This document shows positions 1 through 4,980 of a stretch of 5,936 nt of DNA, one piece after another. The stretch's first letter is position 1, and each line of letters starts with the position of its first letter. Origin of the DNA: Anaerolineales bacterium (GTDB taxonomy: Bacteria > Chloroflexota > Anaerolineae > B4-G1 > DUEL01); NCBI GenBank assembly GCA_015662065.1, contig DQUX01000408.1, forward strand, positions 1 through 5,936. Direction: 5' to 3'. Position numbers and translations under genes: made by a program. Below the pieces are notes generated by a model. That model was not told where the DNA came from and ran no database searches. It saw nothing but the letters and a program-made list of their open reading frames with translations.

Positions 1-424
1 GGGCCCGCAGCTCCTGTGGGAGGAGGGCCACCTCGTACAGGCCGGTGGGGCCCTCGACGAAGGTGCGGAAGAGGAGGCCGCGGTACCAGAGCCCTTCGGC
101 GGGGGAGACGGGCGTTTCCCAGGGCCGCTCCCGGGCCATCCGGCCCGGCCCCATCGTGCGGACCTGGCCCCAGCGGCGGGTGAAGGTGGGCCAGGGGGTT
201 GTGCCTCCCGCCATCTGGAGCGCGGTCAGGGCGGCCCGTTCTTCTGGGGGGAGGGCGGTCCAGACCTGCTCCAGTTCCCCCGACGCGAGCATTCGTTCTG
301 CCAGGGCAGCGGTCGCCTCCCGGCGGCGTTTGGGCAGGCTCTCCAGGCCCCAGAGCCGGGCAATGACCTCCAGCCGGGCGGGGTCGCTTTCAACCAGGCA
401 TTGCTCTAGGGTATGCGATGACAT
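1..424 (-). CDS. XPB/Ssl2-like helicase-associated protein, N-terminal part (runs off left edge)
   Basis: The minus strand is open from an ATG at 424 to the window edge, giving 141 complete codons with no stop. The product starts MSSHTLEQCLVESDP and is probably cytoplasmic, with no signal peptide or membrane segment. Residues 12-70 look helical (DPARLEVIARLWGLESLP, then LPPEERAALTAL). A conserved-looking block follows: GG at 73-74, F81, RRWGQVRTMGPGR (83-95), ERPWETPVSPAE (99-110) and LWYRGLLFRTF (112-122). From memory, this arrangement (R.MGPGR..RE.PW..P.SPAE.LWYRGL..R.F) matches the helicase-associated proteins annotated as XPB/Ssl2-like in Chloroflexota. No helicase ATPase motif lies in the visible part, so helicase activity cannot be claimed. 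The start overlaps the last 19 nt of dppF in another frame, suggesting translational coupling; the ribosome site is weak (CAGGG at 436-440, 11 nt away). That a gene is here is quite sure; the family name is moderately sure. Confidence 0.72.
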   Translation of the reverse strand, partial: MSSHTLEQCLVESDPARLEVIARLWGLESLPKRRREATAALAERMLASGELEQVWTALPPEERAALTALQMAGGTTPWPTFTRRWGQVRTMGPGRMARERPWETPVSPAEGLWYRGLLFRTFVEGPTGLYEVALLPQELRA

Positions 425-1395
425 GCCACCCGGTGCCCTGCCTCCACAGTGATCAGTGGGGGGTCCTCCTGGGCGCAGACCTCCGTGGCGACGGGGCAGC
501 GGGGGTGGAAGCGACAGCCCGGCGGTGGGTTGATGGGGCTGGGGATCTCCCCTTTCGGCATGGGGTGCTTCCGGCGGGCCTTGGGGTCCGGCACCGGAAC
601 CGCTGCCAGCAGCGCCTGGGTGTAGGGGTGGTAGGGATTGTTGTAGACCCGTTGGAGTGTTCCCATCTCTACGATCTTGCCCAGGTACATGACGGCGATC
701 CGGTTGCAGATGTACTTGGCCGTCGCCAGGTCGTGGGTGATGAAGAGGTAGGTGAGGTCGAACTCCTCTTTCAGCCGGAGCATCAGGTCCAGGAGGAGGG
801 CGCGCACCGACACATCGGCCATAGCGATGGGCTCATCGGCGACCACCAGGTCTGGCTGCAGGATCAGGGCCCGGGCGATGACGGCCCGCTGCCGCTGCCC
901 GCCGCTCAACTGGTGGGGGTATTTATCGTAGAGGATCGGGGCGGGGGTCAGCCCCACTCGCTCCATCATTTCCAGCACCTTCCGGCGTTTCTCCACCCCC
1001 CGGGCGATCTCGAAGATCTCCAGGCTGTGGCCGATGGCGTCCCCCATCTTCATCCGGGGGTTGAGGGAAGCGTAGGGGTCCTGGAAGATGGCCTGCATAT
1101 GCCGCCGCATCTGCCGCATCTCCTCATCTCCCAGCGATGCCAGATCGATCCCTTGGAAAAGGATGCGCCCCTCGGTGGGTTCCACCAGCCGCAGGAGGAG
1201 GCGGCCGGTGGTGGTCTTGCCGCTGCCGGACTCGCCGGCCAGGCCGAAGACCTCCCCCCGACGGATCTCAAAATCCACCCCATCCACCGCGCGCACGAAC
1301 TCCCGCTGGCGGGTGACCAGCCGCTCGACGAAGCTCCGCTGGACGGGAAACCATTTGCGCAGTCCCTGAACTTCGACCAGGTTCGTGTTCGACAT
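406..1395 (-). CDS. dppF: Peptide/nickel ABC transporter ATP-binding protein, DppF/OppF type
   Basis: One of two ATPases that drive the importer at the inner face of the membrane; 329 aa, normal for the family. In order it shows Walker A GESGSGKTT (residues 55-63), Q-loop IFQDPYASLNP (Q105), signature LSGGQRQR (163-170), Walker B LVVADEP (about 183-189), switch histidine in ITHD (H221), and a C-terminal oligo_HPY region starting NPYHPYTQALLAAVP. The D-loop region reads IAMADVS instead of the common SALDVS, with the Asp kept. Cysteines 294, 300, 307 and 325 form CX5CX6CX17C, the spacing reported for a [4Fe-4S] cluster in a thermophile DppD. The start at 1395 is preferred to the in-frame ATG at 1404 because GAGG (1405-1408) lies 9 nt before 1395 but directly abuts 1404. 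The N-terminal half fits OppF/DppF rather than DppD. The substrate is not shown; the symbol is family level. Confidence 0.93.
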   Translation of the reverse strand: MSNTNLVEVQGLRKWFPVQRSFVERLVTRQREFVRAVDGVDFEIRRGEVFGLAGESGSGKTTTGRLLLRLVEPTEGRILFQGIDLASLGDEEMRQMRRHMQAIFQDPYASLNPRMKMGDAIGHSLEIFEIARGVEKRRKVLEMMERVGLTPAPILYDKYPHQLSGGQRQRAVIARALILQPDLVVADEPIAMADVSVRALLLDLMLRLKEEFDLTYLFITHDLATAKYICNRIAVMYLGKIVEMGTLQRVYNNPYHPYTQALLAAVPVPDPKARRKHPMPKGEIPSPINPPPGCRFHPRCPVATEVCAQEDPPLITVEAGHRVACHRIP

Positions 1396-1404
1396 ACTAG
1401 TCAT

Positions 1405-1408
1405 CCTC
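1405..1408 (-). promoter_or_regulatory. Ribosome binding site of dppF, decides the start
   Basis: GAGG on the minus strand sits 9 nt upstream of ATG 1395 and 0 nt upstream of ATG 1404. Normal spacing favours 1395, giving MSNTNLVEVQ as the N-terminus instead of MTSMSNTNLV. Confidence 0.6.
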
Positions 1409-1419
1409 GCAGGGTTGAT

Positions 1420-1461
1420 TCACGCATCACGTAGCATGCAACACGTATTACGTATTCCGCG
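1420..1461. repeat. Degenerate heptamer tandem repeat in the dppD-dppF spacer
   Basis: On the plus strand, consecutive 7-base units read TCACGCA, TCACGTA, GCATGCA, ACACGTA, TTACGTA (1420-1454), then a decayed TTCCGCG (1455-1461). The consensus is about TYACGYA. The stretch is less GC-rich than the flanking genes and fills most of the 64-73 nt gap between the dppD stop and the dppF start. It resembles the short heptameric repeats known from cyanobacterial intergenic regions and, as I recall, from Chloroflexota genomes. No protein is encoded here. Function unknown; being transcribed within the operon, it could act at RNA level or be neutral. Confidence 0.65.
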
Positions 1462-1468
1462 CTACCTG

Positions 1469-2434
1469 TTATGTGCCGTGGAGCCAGCAGGCCACCCACC
1501 GGCCCGGCCGGACCTCTGTCAGGGGCGGTTCCTCGAAGGGGCAGGGCTCGAAGGCGTGGGAGCAGCGGGGGTGGAACCGGCACCCGGGCGGCGGTTGGAT
1601 CAGGTCGGGGGGGGAGCCTCGCATGATCTTCAGCGTGTCTCCCACCAGCCGGATGTTGGGCACCGAGGCCAGCAGCGCTTGGGTGTAGGGGTGGAGGGGG
1701 GCACCGAAGAGGTCCTCCACGTCTGCCAGCTCCACCAGTTTGGCTGCGTACATCACCGCCACCCGGTCCGACAGTTGAGCCACGACCCCGATGTTGTGGG
1801 TGATCAGCAGGATCGTGAGGCCGAAGTCCCGCTGGAGTTCCTTCAGGAGGTCCAGGAACTGGGCTTCGACGATCACGTCCAGCGAGGTGGTCGGCTCATC
1901 GGCGATGATCAGATCGGCCCGCAGCGCCAGGGCCAGGCCAATCATCACCCGCTGCCGCATCCCGCCGCTCAGTTGGTGGGGGTAGTCGTCCAGCCGTTCC
2001 GCCATGATGCCCAGACGGTCGATCAGCTCGGCGGCCTGCTGGCGGGCCTTCTCTTCGTCCATCTCGGGTTTGTGGGTAAGGATGGTCTCGACGACGTGGT
2101 CACTGATCCGCTGAAGGGGGTTGAGGGAGGTCATAGGGTCCTGGAAGATCATCGAGATGTGGGCTCCCCGCAGCAGGCGCATCTCCTCATCATCCAGATC
2201 CAGCAGGTTTTTCCCGTCAAACCAGATCTCGCCGCCGGCGATACGGCCCGGGTGGCGCACCAGGCGCAGCAGGGCCATGCCCAGGGTGGACTTGCCGCAG
2301 CCGGATTCGCCCACCAGCCCCAGCACCTCGCCGGGTTGGATGTCCAGGTCCACCCGGTCCACCGCCCGGACCTCCCCGGCCCGGGTGTTGTAGACCACAC
2401 TTAGGTTGCGGATGCTCACCAATGGTTCACTCAC
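1469..2434 (-). CDS. dppD: Peptide/nickel ABC transporter ATP-binding protein, DppD/OppD type
   Basis: Second ATPase of the importer, expected to pair with DppF under the DppB/DppC channel; 321 aa, normal length. Visible motifs are Walker A GESGCGKST (42-50), Q-loop IFQDPMTSLNP (Q98), signature LSGGMRQR (155-162), Walker B LIIADEP (175-181) with catalytic E180, D-loop TTSLDV, and switch histidine H213 in ITHN. The C-terminal oligo_HPY region begins LHPYTQALLASVP, and cysteines 285, 291, 298 and 316 form CX5CX6CX17C, the spacing reported for [4Fe-4S] binding in DppD. The start is GTG at 2434, supported by GGAG at 2443-2446 with 8 nt spacing; the nearby ATG at 2448 is out of frame and hits a stop after five codons. 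The gene lies 34 nt after dppC's stop region and upstream of dppF in the same operon. Strong family call; substrate unknown. Confidence 0.94.
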   Translation of the reverse strand: MSEPLVSIRNLSVVYNTRAGEVRAVDRVDLDIQPGEVLGLVGESGCGKSTLGMALLRLVRHPGRIAGGEIWFDGKNLLDLDDEEMRLLRGAHISMIFQDPMTSLNPLQRISDHVVETILTHKPEMDEEKARQQAAELIDRLGIMAERLDDYPHQLSGGMRQRVMIGLALALRADLIIADEPTTSLDVIVEAQFLDLLKELQRDFGLTILLITHNIGVVAQLSDRVAVMYAAKLVELADVEDLFGAPLHPYTQALLASVPNIRLVGDTLKIMRGSPPDLIQPPPGCRFHPRCSHAFEPCPFEEPPLTEVRPGRWVACWLHGT

Positions 2435-2442
2435 GGTGCGGA

Positions 2443-2446
2443 CTCC
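2443..2446 (-). promoter_or_regulatory. Ribosome binding site supporting the GTG start of dppD
   Basis: GGAG on the minus strand with 8 nt spacing to GTG 2434. It supports the non-ATG start; the first residues are then MSEPLVSIRNLSV, the usual family N-terminus. Confidence 0.65.
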
Positions 2447-2466
2447 ATGCTATCTATAGGGTGACT

Positions 2467-3360
2467 CTACAGTTCTCTCAGGCGGGGGTTCAGTATTTCG
2501 CTCAGCCCCTCGCCGAAGAGGCTGAAGCCCAACGCCACCGCCGCGATGGCCAGGCCGGGGAAGGTTACCGGCCACCAACGCCCGCCCACCATCTCGGAGC
2601 GGCCCCGGTAGATATCGTATCCCCAGTCTGGCTTCGAGGGATCTACCCCGAGGCCGATGAAGGCCAGGCCTGCCTCGGTGATGATGGCGTCGGCGATGTT
2701 GAGGGAGAAGACGACCACCACCGAGGGGATGACGTTAGGGAAGATGTACTGCCAGAGGATGACACGCCCCGGCGCGCCGATGCTCCGGGCGGCTTCCACG
2801 TACAATTCCTGTTTGATGGAGAGCACCTGCCCCCGCACCAGTCGGAAGAAGATGGGGACGTAGACGACGGCGATGGCGATGGAGATATTGAGCACCCCCG
2901 AGCCCAGGAGGGCGGCTAGGGCGATGGCCAGGATCAGGCCGGGGAAGGAGTAGATGCTGTCCATAATGAGCGAGACCACCTGGTCCAATCGCCCGCCCAG
3001 GAAGCCGGAGACCAGTCCCAGGGGGACGCCCACCAGCAGGGAGAAGGTGGCGGAGAGGAGCGCTACCTGCATCACGATCTGCGCCCCGTAGATGATCCGG
3101 CTGAAGATGTCCCGCCCCAGTTGGTCAGTGCCGAAGAAGTGCCGGAGGGACGGGGGGGTGAAGGGATCGCCCACCCGGGCCTCCGGGTCGTAGGGGGCCA
3201 GGTGGGGGGTCAGGAAGGAGGCGACGGTCATCCCCAGGACGAAGACGACGATCACTGCCCCCACCGCCGTCATATACCACTCTGCCCCGTACCATTTGCG
3301 ACCCGCGAGGAGGCGGGTCAAGAAGCGTTCACGCCGCTCGATCGCTGTTGTTTGTGTCAT
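2467..3360 (-). CDS. dppC: Peptide/nickel ABC transporter permease, DppC/OppC type
   Basis: Inner-membrane channel subunit, 297 aa, usual length. A basic cytoplasmic N-terminus (ERRERFLTRLLAGRKW) precedes TM1 at about 30-51. The extracytoplasmic loop carries the DppC hallmark HFFGTDQLGRDIFSRIIYGA (74-93). Further membrane segments follow at about 96-120, 128-152, 157-173, 208-235 and 266-285. The EAA loop that docks on the ATPases is at 189-209 (EAARSIGAPG...IFPN). The stretch AIITEAGLAFIGLGVDP and the closing LGEGLSEILNPRLREL-like end are typical of the family. ATG 3360 is the natural start; only a weak GAAG sits directly before it, so initiation may depend on coupling to dppB or on the AGTGGA further upstream. 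The gene is 43 nt from dppB and 32 nt from dppD. No signs of damage. Confidence 0.95.
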   Translation of the reverse strand: MTQTTAIERRERFLTRLLAGRKWYGAEWYMTAVGAVIVVFVLGMTVASFLTPHLAPYDPEARVGDPFTPPSLRHFFGTDQLGRDIFSRIIYGAQIVMQVALLSATFSLLVGVPLGLVSGFLGGRLDQVVSLIMDSIYSFPGLILAIALAALLGSGVLNISIAIAVVYVPIFFRLVRGQVLSIKQELYVEAARSIGAPGRVILWQYIFPNVIPSVVVVFSLNIADAIITEAGLAFIGLGVDPSKPDWGYDIYRGRSEMVGGRWWPVTFPGLAIAAVALGFSLFGEGLSEILNPRLREL

Positions 3361-3380
3361 CTTCGCAATCCACTTGGGGG

Positions 3381-3401
3381 AGACAGGCTGTCGGCCTGTC
3401 T
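3381..3401. repeat. Perfect 8-bp inverted repeat (hairpin) between dppB and dppC
   Basis: AGACAGGC (3381-3388), a 5-nt loop TGTCG, and GCCTGTCT (3394-3401) pair perfectly. A nested alternative, GACAG-G-CTGTC (3382-3392), could compete. It lies 2 nt after the dppB stop codon and 20 nt before the dppC start. No T-run follows on the minus strand, so it is not a standard intrinsic terminator; it may stabilise the dppB message end, lower read-through, or be a copy of a dispersed palindrome. Confidence 0.75.
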
Positions 3402-3403
3402 GC

Positions 3404-4858
3404 CTAATACCGTACCCGCGGATCCACGCGAGCGTAGACGATATCCACGATCAGGCTCACCCCCGCCACGAGCAGGGCGAAGAAGACCACCGTGCCCTGG
3501 ATGGCGGGGAAGTCCCGATCGATGATCCGGTCCACCAGGAAGAGCCCCATCCCCGGCCAGTTGAAGGTGGTCTCGGTGAGCACTGCCCCGGCCAGGAGGA
3601 GGGCGAACTGGAGGCCGAACATTGTCAAAATAGGGATGAATGCGTTCAGCAGGGCGTGTCGGTAGACGACCGTTTTCTCCCGGATGCCCCGGGCGCGGGC
3701 GGCCATGACGAAATCCTGCTGCAGCACGTCCAACATGTTGGCCCGCGTCAGCCGGGTGAAGATGCCGGAGAGATACAGCCCCAGGGTCAGTGAGGGTAGC
3801 ACCAGGTGGTAGAGCACGTTCAGGAGGCTGGCCCACTGGCCGGTGACCAGGCAGTTGAGGATATAGAAGTTGGAGAGGAAATCGGTGAAGGCCAGCACCT
3901 TTTCGCCCAGAGGGCCGGTGAGGACGCGGTGCAGCCCGTAGACCTGGGCGATGGTGTCCGGGCGCAGGGGGGTGCTCACCCGGTCTGCTACGGGGAACCA
4001 GCCCAGGCCAACACCGAAGATGAGCTGGAACATCAGCCCCAGCCAGAAGATGGGTACGGCGTAGGCGACGATGCTGTAGATGCGCAGGCCGTAGTCGGCG
4101 GCGCTGCGCCGTTTCTGGGCGGCGAAGGCCCCGCTGAAGATCCCCACCAACCCGGCCACCAGCATGCCAAAGATGCTCAGTTCCACCGTGGCCGGGAACT
4201 TGAGGGCCAGGTCGGTGGCGACGGGACGGCCTCGCAGGGTGATGGAGCGGCCCAGGTCGAACCGGGTGATCAGGCCCCACAGGTAGTTGAAGAACTGGCT
4301 GTCCAGGGGGTTGATGGTGATGTGGAACTGATCAGCAGGCGCCCAGCCCTCCACCCCGCCCTGGTGGAGCACCACCCGCACCCAAATGCCGACCACGACC
4401 GCCGGGGGGGTCTCTCCCTCGATGGGGGTGTAATGGAACTCCACCTGTCGCAACCAGCTCAGTTTCTCCTCCTCCACCCAGAGAGTGTCCCCTTCCTCGA
4501 CAGAGACCCGGACCCAGTCCTGGTCCCCTTCGGTGTAGCGGTCGGTGATAGAGAGCCGCTCTCCTTCCAGGGCCAGCATCACCGGGGGGCTAGTCGGGTC
4601 GTGCTCGGTGTAGAGGACGACCACCGGTTCGGCGGCCGTGGCCCAACTGCCCCGCAGGTTGATCACCAGCGGCCGATCCAACCCCTGGGCGTGCCGGATC
4701 TGGTCCAGGTACTCCTCCGGCACGCCGGGCCGCATGGCCGCCCTGACCGGATCGCCCGGCATGATCCGCAGGAGGATGAAGACCAGGATGAGGAGAATGA
4801 GGATCATAGGAATGGTTAGGAGAAAGCGGGTGATGATATATGCACGGAGTGAGCGCAT
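3404..4858 (-). CDS. dppB: Peptide/nickel ABC transporter permease, DppB/OppB type, with a large extracytoplasmic insertion
   Basis: Inner-membrane channel subunit, partner of DppC. At 484 aa it is much longer than the usual 310-340. TM1 is at about 10-33, followed by the family motif RIMPGDPVRA (31-40) and PEEYLDQIRHAQGLDRP (47-63). About 115 extra residues (70-185) then interrupt the TM1-TM2 loop before the normal sequence resumes at FDLGRSITLRGRPV (200-213). Remaining membrane segments are at about 224-246, 258-284, 350-368, 403-428 and 452-475. The EAA loop is at about 382-410 (DFVMAARARGI...ALLNAFIPI), and TETTFNWPGMGLFLVDRI and YARVDPRVRY are typical C-terminal features. The start at 4858 is chosen over ATG 4930: AGGAGG (4863-4868) lies 4 nt upstream, and the 24 extra residues would be Pro-rich and run through the intergenic hairpins. 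The reading frame is intact across the insertion, so this is a domain gain, not a frameshift. Confidence 0.94.
   Translation of the reverse strand: MRSLRAYIITRFLLTIPMILILLILVFILLRIMPGDPVRAAMRPGVPEEYLDQIRHAQGLDRPLVINLRGSWATAAEPVVVLYTEHDPTSPPVMLALEGERLSITDRYTEGDQDWVRVSVEEGDTLWVEEEKLSWLRQVEFHYTPIEGETPPAVVVGIWVRVVLHQGGVEGWAPADQFHITINPLDSQFFNYLWGLITRFDLGRSITLRGRPVATDLALKFPATVELSIFGMLVAGLVGIFSGAFAAQKRRSAADYGLRIYSIVAYAVPIFWLGLMFQLIFGVGLGWFPVADRVSTPLRPDTIAQVYGLHRVLTGPLGEKVLAFTDFLSNFYILNCLVTGQWASLLNVLYHLVLPSLTLGLYLSGIFTRLTRANMLDVLQQDFVMAARARGIREKTVVYRHALLNAFIPILTMFGLQFALLLAGAVLTETTFNWPGMGLFLVDRIIDRDFPAIQGTVVFFALLVAGVSLIVDIVYARVDPRVRY
4304..4651 (-). other. SH3b-like insertion domain within DppB (residues about 70-185)
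   Basis: Between TM1 and TM2, where the loop faces outside, residues 78-135 read like a bacterial SH3 domain: beta-rich PVVVLYTEHDPTSPPVMLAL, then a Gly (LEGERL), then DWVRVSV and TLWVEEEKLSWL. These parallel the usual 'G..v.v......WvkV...G..GWV....L' pattern. Residues 151-180 look like the end of a second unit: GIWVRVVLHQGG, VEGWAPADQFHI. This is pattern recognition by eye, not a database match. An extracytoplasmic SH3b domain could bind cell-envelope material or the binding protein. Confidence 0.5.
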
Positions 4859-4862
4859 AGTC

Positions 4863-4868
4863 CCTCCT
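4863..4868 (-). promoter_or_regulatory. Strong ribosome binding site of dppB
   Basis: AGGAGG on the minus strand, 4 nt before ATG 4858. It is the best Shine-Dalgarno sequence in the window and fixes the dppB start. It lies 10 nt downstream of the base of the hairpin at 4879-4900, so it remains unpaired when that hairpin folds. Confidence 0.75.
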
Positions 4869-4878
4869 AATCGTAAGA

Positions 4879-4900
4879 GGGGCGGGCGGACGCCCGCCCC
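4879..4900. repeat. Perfect GC-only 10-bp inverted repeat upstream of dppB
   Basis: GGGGCGGGCG (4879-4888), GA, CGCCCGCCCC (4891-4900). As RNA this would realistically be a 9-bp stem with a 4-nt loop and very stable. It lies between the binding-protein gene and dppB, just before the dppB ribosome site. The minus strand continues CTCTTACG, with no T-run, so a classical terminator is unlikely. It may be a dispersed REP-like palindrome. Confidence 0.8.
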
Positions 4901-4907
4901 GCAAGGG

Positions 4908-4947
4908 GGAGGGGCTTTGGCGGGAGGCATCCCATCAAAGCCCCTCC
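4908..4947. repeat. Long hairpin with perfect 12-bp stem downstream of the binding-protein gene
   Basis: GGAGGGGCTTTG (4908-4919) pairs perfectly with CAAAGCCCCTCC (4936-4947). The 16-nt loop holds a second 4-bp stem, GGGA (4922-4925) with TCCC (4930-4933), so almost the whole 40 nt folds. It starts 33 nt after the binding-protein stop codon. No T-run follows. A 3' stabilising hairpin and partial transcription block after the binding-protein gene would give more binding protein than permease, as is known for other binding-protein operons; that role is inferred here. Confidence 0.8.
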
Positions 4948-4980
4948 GTCCTCACATCACGTCGGCCCGCTCGTGGCTTA

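Noticed and set aside
45..452. Plus-strand open frame of 135 codons at the left edge
   Set aside because: Ser/Arg-rich shadow of the minus-strand helicase-associated gene, whose conserved-looking blocks are far more convincing.
418..1434. Long plus-strand open frame (338 codons) opposite dppF
   Set aside because: Antisense shadow of a GC-rich gene: the product is rich in His, Gln, Gly and Val with no recognisable domain, while the minus strand encodes a clear ATPase.
1420..1461. CRISPR-like repeat
   Set aside because: Units are 7 bases, degenerate and directly abutting, with no spacers.
601..1710. Repeated GGGTGTAGGGGTGG stretches near 617 and 1681 as a recombination or insertion repeat
   Set aside because: They encode the conserved HPYTQALLA motif in both paralogous ATPases, so protein homology explains the similarity.
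1385..2404. Long plus-strand open frame (339 codons) opposite dppD
   Set aside because: Same antisense pattern; its repeated QLVGV and HPVHRP-type strings mirror the ATPase motifs on the other strand.
3357..4280. Minus-strand open frame (307 codons) overlapping dppB in another frame
   Set aside because: Pro/Arg/His-rich out-of-frame translation of dppB, with no family resemblance.
3806..4819. Long plus-strand open frame (337 codons) opposite dppB
   Set aside because: Low-complexity, His/Asp/Gly-rich shadow with no membrane or catalytic features; dppB on the minus strand explains the region.
4859..4930. Upstream ATG at 4930 as the start of dppB
   Set aside because: The extra 24 residues are Pro-rich and unlike the family, pass through both hairpin regions, and ignore the AGGAGG directly before 4858.
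4879..4947. Intrinsic terminator after the binding-protein gene
   Set aside because: Stems are strong, but no T-run follows either one on the minus strand, and the downstream permease genes need read-through.
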